Position numbers and translations under genes: made by a program
Source: Actinomyces radicidentis
GTDB lineage: Bacteria > Actinomycetota > Actinomycetes > Actinomycetales > Actinomycetaceae
DNA: 64,000 nucleotides
Reading direction: 5' to 3'
Assembly (NCBI RefSeq): GCF_001553565.1
Contig: NZ_CP014228.1
Coordinates: forward strand, 2,108,001-2,172,000
The notes under the pieces: generated by a model
Database searches by the model: none
What the model was told of the DNA's origin: nothing
The model's input: the letters and a program-made list of their open reading frames with translations, nothing else
Shown: positions 53,404-64,000 of the stretch, piece by piece
Layout: every line of letters starts with the position of its first letter
How positions within the stretch are numbered: the first letter of the stretch is position 1

Positions 53404-55821
53404 GTGACCGCCCAGCCCGTCCAGATCCCCACCGGTACGCCTGCCCCGACCGCGGGCACCCCTGAGCCCGCCCTCACCCGCCACCCGCAGGCCGACGGCC
53501 CCGAGCTCGTCACCACCTCCGCGCCCGTCATCGAGGTCGACGGCCACCTCTTCAAGGACCTCGCCCGCACGGGCGAGCTCCTGCCCTACGAGGACTGGCG
53601 CCTGACCGCGGACGAGCGCGCCACCGACCTCGCCGGCCGCCTCAGCGTCGAGCAGATCGCCGGCCTCATGCTCTACTCGCCCCACCAGCCCGTCCCCAAC
53701 CACGGCGACGGTCCCTTCCCCGGCACCTACTCCGGCGGCAGGACCTTTGCCGAGGCCGGCGTCCCCGCCTGGTCCCTCACCGACCAGCAGCGCACCATGC
53801 TCACCGAGGACCACGTCCGACACGTCCTGGCCATCACGCTCCAGGACACCGACACCGCGGCCCGCTGGAACAACGCCCTCCAGGCCCTCGCCGAGTCCAC
53901 CGGCCTCGGCGTCCCCGTCAACACCTCCACCGACCCCCGCAACGGCGCCGCCGAGGCCACCGGCGCCGAGTTCGCCACCCAGGCCGCCGACGTCTCCCGC
54001 TGGCCCGAGGGCCTCGGCATGGCCGCCCTCTTCGACCCCGACCGTGTCCGCGAGTACGCCGCGATCATCTCCCGCGAGTACCGGGCCCTCGGCATCACCA
54101 CCGCGCTGGGTCCCCAGATCGACATCTCCACCGAGCCCCGCTGGATGCGCCTCCAGGACACCTGGGGCCCCCACTCCGGCCTCGTCAGCGACTACACGCG
54201 CGCCTACTGCGACGGCATGCAGACCTCCGAGCCCGCCGGCGAGCAGCCCGGCGCCGCCTTCGGCATCCCCAACGCCGTGCCCTCGACCACCGACGCCGGC
54301 TGGGGTTCCGCGAGCGTCGCCACCATGGTCAAGCACTGGCCCGGCGGCGGCTCCGGCGAGGCCGGCCGCGACGCCCACTACGGCTTCGGCAAGTTCGCCG
54401 TCTACCCCGGGCGCAACGAGGCCGACCACCTGCGCAGCTTCATCGGCGCCGCCTTCGAGCTCGACGGCCCCACCGGCACCGCCAGCGCCGTCATGCCCCA
54501 CTACACGATCTCAGTGGGCTACGAGACCCCCGACGGCGAGCGCACCAACGACCCCGCCGCCACCGACGGCACCGCCGAGACCGGCCGCGCCAACTCCTAC
54601 AACCGCACCATCGTCCACGACATGCTCCGTGAGAGCTACGGCTACGACGGCGTCGTCTGCACCGACTGGGGCATCACCGCGGACCCCGACCCCGAGATCG
54701 GCAGCTTCGGCCAGCGCTGCTACGGCGTCGAGGACCTCACTGTCGCCCAGCGCCACGCCCTCGCCATCGACAACGGCGTCGACCAGTTCGGTGGCAACTC
54801 CGAGGCCGCCCCCGTCATCGAGGCCTTCCGCATCATCGCCGAGCGCGACGGCGAGGAGGCGGCCCGCGCCCGCTTCGAGGCCAGCGCCACCCGCCTCCTG
54901 CGCACCTTCTTCCGCGCCGGCCTCTTTGAGAACCCTTACCTCGACCCGGCCGTCTCGACCGCCGTCGTCGGCTCGAAGCCCTTCGCCGACGCCGCCCCCG
55001 CCGCCCAGCGCGACAGCCCCGTCCTGCTCAAGAACGGCTCTGACGGCGCCCCCGTTCTGCCGCTCGGCGACGACGTCGCGCGCGTCCACGTCCCCACCAG
55101 GCACGTCGACGCCGGGGTCGGCTTCATGCGCTTCCCCAAGCCCGCGCGCGACATCGACCCCTACGTCGCAGCCTCGAGCTCCTACGAGCGCACCGAGGAC
55201 CCGGCCGAGGCCGACGCCGCCGTCGTCCTCATCGAGTCCCCGCTCACCGACCCCTACTCGATCGAGGACCGCGAGAACGGCGGCAACGGCTACCTGCCGA
55301 TCTCGCTCCAGTACCGGCCCTACACGGCGAGCACCGCCCGCGCGGAGTCCCTCGTCCAGGGCGACTACCGCGAGGCGGAGCACCCGAACCGCTCCTACCG
55401 GGGCAAGACCGCCACGGCCCTCAACGAGTCCGACCTCGACGCCGTCCTCGCCGCCCGCGAGGCCATGGGGGACAAGCCCGTCATCGTCGTCGTGCGCATG
55501 CACAACCCGGCCGTCCTCGCCGAGCTCGAGCCCTACGCCGACGCGATCGTCGTCGACTTCGGCGTCCAGCAGGAGAACGTCTGGGAGCTCCTGCGCGGCG
55601 GCTTCGAGCCGAGCGGCCTCCTGCCGATTACCCTGCCCGCCTCGATGGAGACGGTCGAGGCGCACGCCGAGGACCTGCCCTTCGACTACGAGCCCCACAC
55701 CGACGCCGCTGGCCACGCCTACGCCTACGCCTTCGGCTACGGCCTGGACTGGGACGGAGTCATCGACGACGAGCGCACCGCCCGCTACACCGCGACCTAC
55801 ACGGACCAGCCGACCGCCTGA
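53404..55821 (+). CDS. Glycoside hydrolase family 3 protein
   Basis: 805-residue enzyme, predicted beta-glucosidase or beta-xylosidase type; the sugar is unknown. GTG 53404 has AAGGAG 7 nt upstream. There is no signal peptide, so it should be cytoplasmic. Domain 1 (TIM barrel) has VNTSTDPRNG near residues 177-186, MVKHWPGGGSGE near 308-319 and the catalytic nucleophile Asp in VCTDWGI near 418-424. The C-terminal alpha/beta sandwich contains VLLKNGSDGAPVLPL near 539-553. It is in a separate transcription unit; no transporter is linked here. Confidence 0.9.
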   Translation: MTAQPVQIPTGTPAPTAGTPEPALTRHPQADGPELVTTSAPVIEVDGHLFKDLARTGELLPYEDWRLTADERATDLAGRLSVEQIAGLMLYSPHQPVPNHGDGPFPGTYSGGRTFAEAGVPAWSLTDQQRTMLTEDHVRHVLAITLQDTDTAARWNNALQALAESTGLGVPVNTSTDPRNGAAEATGAEFATQAADVSRWPEGLGMAALFDPDRVREYAAIISREYRALGITTALGPQIDISTEPRWMRLQDTWGPHSGLVSDYTRAYCDGMQTSEPAGEQPGAAFGIPNAVPSTTDAGWGSASVATMVKHWPGGGSGEAGRDAHYGFGKFAVYPGRNEADHLRSFIGAAFELDGPTGTASAVMPHYTISVGYETPDGERTNDPAATDGTAETGRANSYNRTIVHDMLRESYGYDGVVCTDWGITADPDPEIGSFGQRCYGVEDLTVAQRHALAIDNGVDQFGGNSEAAPVIEAFRIIAERDGEEAARARFEASATRLLRTFFRAGLFENPYLDPAVSTAVVGSKPFADAAPAAQRDSPVLLKNGSDGAPVLPLGDDVARVHVPTRHVDAGVGFMRFPKPARDIDPYVAASSSYERTEDPAEADAAVVLIESPLTDPYSIEDRENGGNGYLPISLQYRPYTASTARAESLVQGDYREAEHPNRSYRGKTATALNESDLDAVLAAREAMGDKPVIVVVRMHNPAVLAELEPYADAIVVDFGVQQENVWELLRGGFEPSGLLPITLPASMETVEAHAEDLPFDYEPHTDAAGHAYAYAFGYGLDWDGVIDDERTARYTATYTDQPTA

Positions 55822-55956
55822 CGGCGCGCGGCCCGAGCGCGCAGAGCGCGGGGCCGGGGCGGAACGCTCACCGAGAGCCCCCGGCCCGGCCCCGTCGCGC
55901 TCCGGGTGCGTCCCGCAGCGCAGCGCCGCGGCTGCGGCCGGAGCCCCGCCGTCGGC

Positions 55957-56850
55957 TCAAGACGCGGAGGAGGGGATCCGCAGCGGGCTCAACCCCGGGT
56001 CGCGGAGAAGACCCTCGACGCCGTGGGCGTGCCAGACGGCGACCGCCGACGCGATGGCGCTCGCCGGGCCGTGGATCCGCAGGGGCTCCGTGGAGCTGAA
56101 CTCCATGAACAGCGTCTCCGCCTCCAGGTGCGGGAAGAACGCGACCGTCTGGTCGAAGTGGAACGACAGCCACATGCCGTCGAGCCGGTGCACGAGGACT
56201 CGGCGGTCCGTGATGAGGAACTCCGTGCTCTGGGTCTCCCGCCACTGCTCGGCGGCCTGCCTGACCACCGCCGACCTGCTCGCCCGGTTCCCGGCCGCGG
56301 TGAGGAGGAGCCCCGACGCCACGAACAGCGGCGAACCCATGAACAGCCCAGTGGTCCGCGTGTACGAGACGGTCGTCCCGTAGTACCGCGAGTAGGTCGA
56401 GGGGCCGTGGAAGAGCACGCGTTCGTCCCGGGGGAGGTTGATGCCCCACGGGTGCCCGAGATCCATGGAGCGCGGGCCGGCGAGGTCCCGGATGACGGCC
56501 TGCGCCTGGTCCACCGTGCGGCGTCGCCCCTCCATGACGGCCAGCGCTCGAGCCTCGACCTTGTTCCTGTGCCCGGCGCGGAAGCGGCGGGTACGCCAGA
56601 GGCGATGGGCGCAGACCCACGCGTTGACGCCTCCGCGAATGAGCAGGTATCCGCCCAGGATGATCGGGATGAGCGGCGAGAGCGCCAGGGCCGCGTCATG
56701 GCCGCCCTCGCGGACGGACAGGTCCATGAGGTTGTACGCGACGGCGCCCGACACCACCGCGAGGGTGAGCGGGACGGCCCATCGTAGGTGGTCGGGGACG
56801 CTCGGAGGGCTCGGGATGGCCGGGCGCGGGATCGTGAGGAGGTGACGCAT
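55957..56850 (-). CDS. Membrane protein with a PH-like cytoplasmic region
   Basis: 297-residue protein of unknown function. Two hydrophobic helices lie near residues 24-42 and 57-72, a basic segment follows (RLWRTRRFRAGHRNK), and another hydrophobic hairpin lies near 168-188. The C-terminal half has TEFLITDRRVLVHR near 209-222 and a WLSFHFD strand, similar to bacterial PH-like domains. ATG 56850 has GAGG about 5 nt upstream. It ends in a convergent gap with the GH3 gene. Confidence 0.65.
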   Translation of the reverse strand: MRHLLTIPRPAIPSPPSVPDHLRWAVPLTLAVVSGAVAYNLMDLSVREGGHDAALALSPLIPIILGGYLLIRGGVNAWVCAHRLWRTRRFRAGHRNKVEARALAVMEGRRRTVDQAQAVIRDLAGPRSMDLGHPWGINLPRDERVLFHGPSTYSRYYGTTVSYTRTTGLFMGSPLFVASGLLLTAAGNRASRSAVVRQAAEQWRETQSTEFLITDRRVLVHRLDGMWLSFHFDQTVAFFPHLEAETLFMEFSSTEPLRIHGPASAIASAVAVWHAHGVEGLLRDPGLSPLRIPSSAS

Positions 56851-57032
56851 GGGGGCCTCGTGAACCGTGGAAGGGGAATGTCACAGAAGAATAACGATGG
56901 GCGCTGCGCGCGTCGGAGCGGTCTTGCGATGCGTCGGACGCGGACCGGTGGAGCCGACCCGCGCACCGACACCTGAGACCGGCCGGGACCGGCGCTCGTT
57001 GAGACCGCTCTGAGCGCCCGGACCCGCCCCGA

Positions 57033-57038
57033 TACGAT
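57033..57038 (+). promoter_or_regulatory. -10 box of a leaderless hisD transcript
   Basis: TACGAT ends exactly 6 nt before the hisD ATG, with no SD. Confidence 0.55.
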
Positions 57039-57044
57039 GCGACC

Positions 57045-58400
57045 ATGCTGAGCCGCATCGACCTGCGTGAGACCGACCTGACCGCCCGCGAGCTCGCCGA
57101 GGCCCTGCCGCGCGCCGAGCTCGACGTCGCCAAGGCCCTCGACGCAGTCACCCCGACCATCGAGGACGTCCGCGACCGCGGCGCCGCCGCCCTGCGCGAC
57201 GCCGCCGAGCGCTTCGACCACGTCCGCCCCGAGCACCTCCGCGTGCCCGCCGAGGCGATCGGCCAGGCCCTCGAGACCCTCGACCCAGCCGTCCGCGAGG
57301 CCCTCGAGCTCTCCATCGCCCACAACCGCGAGGGGCACCGCGCCCAGCTGCCCACCGAGGTCCGCACCGAGATCGTCCGCGGCGGCGTCGTCACCCAGCG
57401 GTGGATCCCCGTGCGCCGCGTCGGCCTCTACGTGCCCGGCGGGCTGGCCGTCTACCCGAGCTCCGTCGTCATGAACGCCGTCGCCGCCCAGGTCGCCGGC
57501 GTCGAGCAGATCGCGCTCGCCTCCCCGCCCCAGGAGCGCTTCGGCGGCCTGCCCCACCCGACGATCCTCGCCGCCTGCGCCCTCCTCGGCGTCACCGAGG
57601 TCTACGCCGCCGGCGGCGCCCAGGCCATCGCCATGCTCGCCTACGGCGCCAAGGCGGAGAACGACGTCGACCGCGCCGACATCACCGCCGCCGGCGGCAA
57701 CGGCGACGTGCTGTGCGAGCCCGTCGACGTCATCACCGGCCCCGGCAACGTCTACGTCGCCGCCGCCAAGCGGGCCGTGCGCGGCGTCGTCGGCATCGAC
57801 GCCGAGGCCGGCCCCACCGAGATCGCCGTGCTCGCCGACGCCACCGCCGACCCCGAGCTCGTCGCCGCGGACCTCCTCAGCCAGGCCGAGCACGACCCCA
57901 ACGCCGGCTCCGTCCTCATCACCGACTCGCCCGAGCTCGCCGACGCCGTCGACGCCGCCCTCGCTCGACGCGCCGACGCCACCAAGCACACCGAGCGCGT
58001 CCACGTCGCCCTCGGCGGCGACCAGTCCGGCATCGTCCTCGTGCGCGACCTCGAGCAGGGGATCGCCGTCGCCGACGCCTACGCCGCCGAGCACCTCGAG
58101 ATCCAGACCACCGACGCCCCCGCCGTCGCCCACCGCATCCGCAACGCCGGCGCGATCTTCGTCGGCCCCTACTCGCCGGTGCCGCTGGGCGACTACCTCG
58201 CCGGCTCGAACCACGTCCTGCCCACCGGCGGCACGTCGCGCTTCGCTGCGGGCCTGAGCGTCATGGCCTTCATCAAGCCGGTCCAGCTCATCGAGTACGA
58301 CGCCGACGCCCTCGAGGCGATGACGGAGCCGCTCACCGCGCTCGCCGAGTCCGAGGACCTGCCCGCGCACGGCGAGGCCGCCCGCGCCCGTCGACGCTGA
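57045..58400 (+). CDS. hisD: HisD, histidinol dehydrogenase
   Basis: Last enzyme of histidine synthesis, oxidising L-histidinol to L-histidine with NAD. The 451-residue protein has the family signature near 230-265 ([26 protein letters not shown]), [12 protein letters not shown] near 278-289 with the Zn-ligand region, and [12 protein letters not shown] near 346-357 with the catalytic Glu/His pair. It is leaderless by the -10 position. The other his genes are not adjacent: corA follows in the opposite direction. 58401-58616 holds no gene. Confidence 0.96.
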   Translation: MLSRIDLRETDLTARELAEALPRAELDVAKALDAVTPTIEDVRDRGAAALRDAAERFDHVRPEHLRVPAEAIGQALETLDPAVREALELSIAHNREGHRAQLPTEVRTEIVRGGVVTQRWIPVRRVGLYVPGGLAVYPSSVVMNAVAAQVAGVEQIALASPPQERFGGLPHPTILAACALLGVTEVYAAGGAQAIAMLAYGAKAENDVDRADITAAGGNGDVLCEPVDVITGPGNVYVAAAKRAVRGVVGIDAEAGPTEIAVLADATADPELVAADLLSQAEHDPNAGSVLITDSPELADAVDAALARRADATKHTERVHVALGGDQSGIVLVRDLEQGIAVADAYAAEHLEIQTTDAPAVAHRIRNAGAIFVGPYSPVPLGDYLAGSNHVLPTGGTSRFAAGLSVMAFIKPVQLIEYDADALEAMTEPLTALAESEDLPAHGEAARARRR

Positions 58401-58616
58401 GCACCAGGAGTCGGCCGGCGGCGCCGGGCGCCGCGCTCCCTGCCACCGCCCTGTGCACTGAGCACCGCGCAAACCGTGATGCTCACGGCAAACTGCGACG
58501 CCGTCGGCGCCACGTTCTGCCGAGAGCGCCACGGTGTGCGAGGAGACCTCGAGCGGGCGCGTATGCGGCCGTCTGGAGCTGCGCCGCGGTGCTGAGCGGG
58601 CCGCACGGGGCAGCGG

Positions 58617-59600
58617 TCAGATCCAGCCGTTCCGCTTCATGATCGCGTACACGATCGCCGCCGGCACGATGACGAGCAGCGTGCTCAGCACCAGCCCGGT
58701 GCGCGTCCCGTTGCCCGGGTAGGGCACGTTCTGGCCGAACCATCCCGTGACCAGCGTCGGGATCGAGATGACGGCCGCCCAGCCCGCGAGCTTCTTCATG
58801 ACGTTGTTGAGGCGCTGGTCCTGGAGCGACAGGTGCGTCTCGAAGACGGAGGTGACCATGTCGCGCAGCGACTCCGTCCACTCGGCGGCGCGGAGCATGT
58901 GGTCGGTGAGGTCCGCGTAATAGGGGTCGAGCTCGCGCACCTCCTCGGGGCGGTGGCGCCAGATGACGTTGATGACCTCGCGCATCGGCAGGACCACGCG
59001 GCGCAGCGTGACGAGCTTGGTCCGCACGTCGTAGGCCTGGCGCTGGAACGCCGTCGAGTGCGAGCTCGGTGAGAAGAGGTCGTCCTCGAGCGCCTCGATG
59101 GCGTCGTCGAGCTTCTGGACCGTGTCGAAGTAGCCGTCGACGATGACGTCGAGGAGCGCGTGAACGAGCGTCGGCGTTCCCAGGCGGAGGAGGTCCCGGT
59201 TCGCCTTGATCTGCGAGAGGACGGAGGCCATGTTGAGCGCGTCCGTGGTGCGCACGGTGACGAGGCCGCCGGGGAAGGCGAAGCCGGCCACCTTGCTCAG
59301 CTCGTCCTCCTCGTCGCCGTCGGTCGTGGCGAACATCCGCAGTGTCGCGTAGGTGACGAAGTAGGTGTAGTCGTCGAGCTGCTGGGCCTTGGGCCGCTCG
59401 TGCGGGGCGACGGCGTCCTCGATGGCGTTCCGGTCGACGCCGAGCTCGTCGGCGAGGACGGCGAGATCGTCCTTGGAGGGGTGGACCAGGTCCGCCCAGA
59501 GGAGCACGTCCGGGTCGGCGAGCGCCTCGCTGACGCCGGAGATGTCGGTGGGGGCGTCCGTGGGGACGCCGTCGCGCCAGGCGAGTGCTCGGAAGGTCAT
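58617..59600 (-). CDS. CorA-family divalent cation transporter
   Basis: Magnesium or cobalt channel-like transporter of the CorA (2-TM-GxN) superfamily. The 327-residue protein has a large cytoplasmic N-terminal funnel, with FPGGLVTVRTTDA near 108-120, and two C-terminal helices. The pore motif reads FGQN (in TGWFGQNVPYPGN, near 292-304) instead of the canonical GMN; this variant is known in CorA-like proteins but may alter selectivity. The start is ATG 59600 with CACCAT 6 nt upstream; the open frame beyond is ignored because it overlaps recQ and lacks similarity. Confidence 0.85.
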   Translation of the reverse strand: MTFRALAWRDGVPTDAPTDISGVSEALADPDVLLWADLVHPSKDDLAVLADELGVDRNAIEDAVAPHERPKAQQLDDYTYFVTYATLRMFATTDGDEEDELSKVAGFAFPGGLVTVRTTDALNMASVLSQIKANRDLLRLGTPTLVHALLDVIVDGYFDTVQKLDDAIEALEDDLFSPSSHSTAFQRQAYDVRTKLVTLRRVVLPMREVINVIWRHRPEEVRELDPYYADLTDHMLRAAEWTESLRDMVTSVFETHLSLQDQRLNNVMKKLAGWAAVISIPTLVTGWFGQNVPYPGNGTRTGLVLSTLLVIVPAAIVYAIMKRNGWI

Positions 59601-59676
59601 GAGGGCATGGTGCCACCGCGGTGCCCGGGCGCTCGCGGCGGGCGGGTCGACCGCGGTGTGATGCTCGTCGGCCCCC

Positions 59677-61992
<2,316 letters not shown>

Positions 61993-62017
61993 GCCGCCAC
62001 GCTAACGCGCCCCTCCG

Positions 62018-62137
62018 ACAGGAATCTGAAGGCCTTAGGGCTGTGACGCAGAACGTACAGGTTCCTGTCATACCTGCTTGACAAGGTTCGACAGGAACCT
62101 GTAACTTCGTCTCCATCAAAAACCGACAGGTACCCGT
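62018..62137 (+). promoter_or_regulatory. MarR promoter with four operator-like repeats
   Basis: Four copies of ACAGG-nn-CCTGT-like palindromes lie at 62018-62029 (ACAGGAATCTGA), 62057-62068 (ACAGGTTCCTGT), 62091-62102 (ACAGGAACCTGT) and 62126-62137 (ACAGGTACCCGT), spaced 34-39 bp centre to centre. TTGACA (62078-62083) and TGTAAC (62100-62105), 16 bp apart, form a promoter with the third site between them. The first site lies near the divergent recQ promoter, so both genes may be controlled. Confidence 0.8.
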
Positions 62138-62170
62138 AGAAAGGTGCCCAGCACGACCCAGGAGAACCCC

Positions 62171-63154
62171 ATGACGACCATGGACCCGAACCAGAACACC
62201 AACGCCCACCCCGACGACGCCACCGCCGACGCCACTGCTGCCGCTCAGGGGCAGCGTCCGGACCGCTCCGGCGTCGAGACCCGCCTCCACCGCCTCCAGC
62301 GCCTCGTGCGCCGTCGCCGCCACGAGCAGCGCGGCCCCCGCGGCGCGGGCCCCTTCGGCGACGCCACCCGCGGTCGCGGCCGCGTCATCGCCGCCCTCCA
62401 GATGCAGAGCCCCATCCCCACCCGCGAGCTGGCCTACCTGCTCGACATCCGCCAGCAGTCCCTCAACGAGCTCCTCAAGAAGCTCGAGGGCGACGGCCTC
62501 GTCGAGCGCACCCCCTCCGAGAAGGACAAGCGCGTCATGCTCGTCTCCCTCACCGACGCCGGTCGCGCCGCCGAGGTCGGGCGCGGGCGAGCCGACTACC
62601 TCACCGTCCTCACCGACGAGGAGGCCGCCCAGCTCGCCGGCCTCCTCGACAAGATCATCGACTCCCTCGAGGCCGAGCTCGGCGTCGCCGCCGACGAGGA
62701 CCCCGCCGACTGGCAGGCCGAGGCCCGCCGCCGCATGGGCGACGATCGCTTCGAGGCCATGATGCGGATGCGCGAGGAGGGCTTCGGGCCCCGTCGCTTC
62801 GGTCCCGGCCCCTTCGGTCGCGACGGCGGACCCGACGGCGGCCCTCACGGCCACCACGACGGCCCCCACGGCCACCATGGCCGCCACGGTGAGCGTGATG
62901 ATCACGAGGGCGGCCCGCGCGGCGGTCGCGGCGCGCACCGCGGCTCCTGGGAGCCCGACGGCGGCCCCCTCGGCGAGGGCGGGGCGCACGACGGGCGGCG
63001 TCGCGGCCAGCTCGGCCCCGGCTTGCCCGGCGGCGAGATCCCGGAGCGCGGCGCCCGAGAGTTCCGCGGCGGACGCCGAGGTCGCGGCGATCGCGGGCGC
63101 GGCTTCGGCCGCCAGGGCCGCTCCGGCCTCGAGGGCTGGGGCGAGCGCGCCTGA
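62171..63154 (+). CDS. MarR-family regulator with long Gly/Arg/His-rich tail
   Basis: Winged-helix repressor, 327 residues. ATG 62171 has AGGAG 6 nt upstream; an earlier ATG is 27 nt before. Residues about 70-160 form the MarR fold: RVIAALQMQSPIPTRELA, the recognition helix QQSLNELLKKLEGDGLVER near 90-108, and the wing KDKRVMLVSLT. From about 200 a tail of 125 residues is rich in Gly, Arg, His and Asp (for example HGHHDGPHGHHGRHG), perhaps binding metal or nucleic acid. The operators upstream imply autoregulation. Confidence 0.88.
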   Translation: MTTMDPNQNTNAHPDDATADATAAAQGQRPDRSGVETRLHRLQRLVRRRRHEQRGPRGAGPFGDATRGRGRVIAALQMQSPIPTRELAYLLDIRQQSLNELLKKLEGDGLVERTPSEKDKRVMLVSLTDAGRAAEVGRGRADYLTVLTDEEAAQLAGLLDKIIDSLEAELGVAADEDPADWQAEARRRMGDDRFEAMMRMREEGFGPRRFGPGPFGRDGGPDGGPHGHHDGPHGHHGRHGERDDHEGGPRGGRGAHRGSWEPDGGPLGEGGAHDGRRRGQLGPGLPGGEIPERGAREFRGGRRGRGDRGRGFGRQGRSGLEGWGERA

Positions 63155-63193
63155 CGCCGCCGGGCCCGGCGGGCCCACGCCGTCCCACCATCG

Positions 63194-63254
63194 GCCAGAC
63201 CTCCCTGGACCAGCACGACGCCGACGGCGCCCGGCTCGTCCAGGGAGGTCTGGC
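63194..63254 (+). terminator. Long-loop hairpin terminator after marR
   Basis: A perfect 17-bp stem (63194-63210 with 63238-63254) encloses a 27-base loop, 39 nt after the marR stop. Confidence 0.75.
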
Positions 63255-63380
63255 TCGTCCGCGCTCAACGGCGTGCGGCCATGACCGAACCCCGCCCTCG
63301 CCGCGCCCTGTCTCGCTCCGCGGGAGCGTCGCGCCGTGACTTGCGACGCACCCGCCGTCGGCGGTTATGCTCCGCCCATC

Positions 63381-63466
63381 ACCATCCCGAGCGGCCGAGA
63401 GACCTGGCTCCCCGACGCCGCAGCAACCACGCCGTCCGGCGGGGTGCTCCAGCCAGGAACGATGGA
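63381..63466 (+). ncRNA. SAM riboswitch (S-box/SAM-I type)
   Basis: Matches the S-box layout: closing P1 stem ACCATC (63381-63386) with GATGG (63461-63465), GAGCGGC followed by GAGAGAC near 63389-63402, P2 GCGGC with GCCGC (63391-63395 and 63417-63421), the invariant GCAACC (63423-63428) and GGTGCT (63442-63447). It would turn off the following MetE-like gene when S-adenosylmethionine is high. A hairpin CCCCTGC (63541-63547) with GCAGGGG (63565-63571) downstream could belong to the expression platform. Confidence 0.85.
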
Positions 63467-63474
63467 AGGCGACC

Positions 63475-63588
63475 ATGCAGACCACCCGATGCGAGGCCGA
63501 CGCCCCCGGCGCCTGTCCCCGTACCGCGAGGACGGAGCTTCCCCTGCCCGCGCAGCCGCGCGTCGCAGGGGCGGTCATGCCCCGCTGA
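63475..63588 (+). CDS. Possible 37-residue leader peptide after the SAM riboswitch
   Basis: ATG 63475 follows GGAAGG and opens 37 codons (MQTTRCEADAPGACPRTA...) with two Cys. It starts 9 nt after the riboswitch and ends 108 nt before the MetE-like start. It could be a regulatory leader ORF or chance. Confidence 0.3.
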   Translation: MQTTRCEADAPGACPRTARTELPLPAQPRVAGAVMPR

Positions 63589-63695
63589 GGCGCCCGGTCG
63601 TCTCAGCCCCAAGCCGCACGCGCCCGACGAGGGCGGCGCGGCGCCGGTCCCCACCGCCAGCCCGCGGCACCGCCGCAGCCACGAACAGGACCACC

Positions 63696-64000
63696 ATGAC
63701 CACGCGAATCCGCACCACCCACGTCGGCTCCCTCCCTCGCACCCAGGCCCTCACCGACGCCAAGGACAGCTACCTCGCCGGCTCCCTCGGCCGAGCCTCC
63801 CTCGACGAGGTCGTCGCCACCGAGACCGCCGGCGTCGTCAAGCGCCAGATCGACCTCGGCCTCGACGTCGTCAATGACGGCGAGTACGGCCACATCGCCG
63901 TCGGCGGCGACTACACCGCCTGGATGCTCTACGCCTACCGGCGCGTCTCCGGCGTCACCCCGCAGGACCCCGCCCACCCCGACTACGTCCCCGCGACCAT
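63696..64000 (+). CDS. MetE-like cobalamin-independent methionine synthase-fold protein (3' partial)
   Basis: Starts at ATG with AGGA upstream and continues past the right edge; about 101 residues are visible. It begins TTRIRTTHVGSLPRTQAL, the opening of the C-terminal MetE/UROD-fold family (as in YxjG/YxjH-type short proteins), followed by LGLDVVNDGEYGH with the family's NDGE motif. Such proteins transfer methyl groups to homocysteine or related acceptors. The SAM riboswitch in front supports a role in methionine metabolism. It begins directly in the catalytic-type domain, unlike full-length MetE. Confidence 0.82.
   Translation, partial: MTTRIRTTHVGSLPRTQALTDAKDSYLAGSLGRASLDEVVATETAGVVKRQIDLGLDVVNDGEYGHIAVGGDYTAWMLYAYRRVSGVTPQDPAHPDYVPAT

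Overview
The window is a contiguous piece of a very GC-rich actinobacterial chromosome. The division and cell-wall cluster order (mraY-murD-ftsW-murG-murC-ftsQ-ftsZ-pgeF-sepF-yggT-wag31-lspA-rluD-dnaE), the FtsZ tail ending in DLPDFLR, a DUF6318-type lipoprotein and a DtxR/IdeR-type iron box point to Actinomycetales, most likely Actinomyces or a close relative. The genus is inferred, not proven.

Layout. (1) 1-14698: dcw cluster and its distal genes. mraY is cut by the left edge. murD-ftsW-murG-murC-ftsQ overlap by 4-8 nt and must be translationally coupled. Hairpin terminators separate mraY from murD, ftsQ from ftsZ, and wag31 from lspA. (2) 14699-17555: an ElaA-like acetyltransferase, an AT-richer orphan gene and a PanE-like reductase, bracketed by a perfect 38-bp inverted repeat. 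(3) 17696-21295: dnaE. (4) 21296-35164: a decaying accessory region. It holds two copies of one IS256-family element, each with 8-bp target duplications and each inside a gene that can be rebuilt (an AbiEi/DUF559-like nuclease gene and a small membrane-protein gene). Between them lie an S4 protein, an FGGY kinase, an MFS transporter and an amidase each broken by a stop at a probable Tyr codon, and a zinc-ribbon/membrane/DUF726 hydrolase. (5) 35525-43227: a five-gene type I restriction operon, hsdM-hsdS-GIY-YIG-hsdR-membrane protein, every junction overlapping by 4 nt. (6) 43228-46969: an asparaginase gene fragment, a DUF4232 lipoprotein, a full asparaginase, an alpha/beta hydrolase and a decayed Doc toxin module. 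(7) 47075-50153: an iron-siderophore ABC operon behind an IdeR-like box. (8) 50328-59600: ADP-ribosylglycohydrolase, a lipoprotein/PKD-like pair, a GH3 enzyme, a membrane protein, a solitary hisD and corA. (9) 59677-64000: a RecQ-phosphoribosyltransferase fusion divergent from a MarR gene with four operator-like repeats, then a SAM riboswitch leading to a MetE-like gene cut by the right edge.

Working together: the dcw genes supply lipid II (MraY, MurG, MurC, MurD) and the divisome (FtsW, FtsQ, FtsZ, SepF, Wag31). The Hsd operon is the main visible defence locus. Many single genes appear to be leaderless, with a -10-like NANNNT exactly 6 nt before the ATG. The candidates for something undescribed are (a) the 77-bp palindromes flanking the AbiEi/DUF559-like nuclease, (b) the membrane protein and GIY-YIG gene built into the hsd operon, and (c) the 38-bp inverted-repeat unit.
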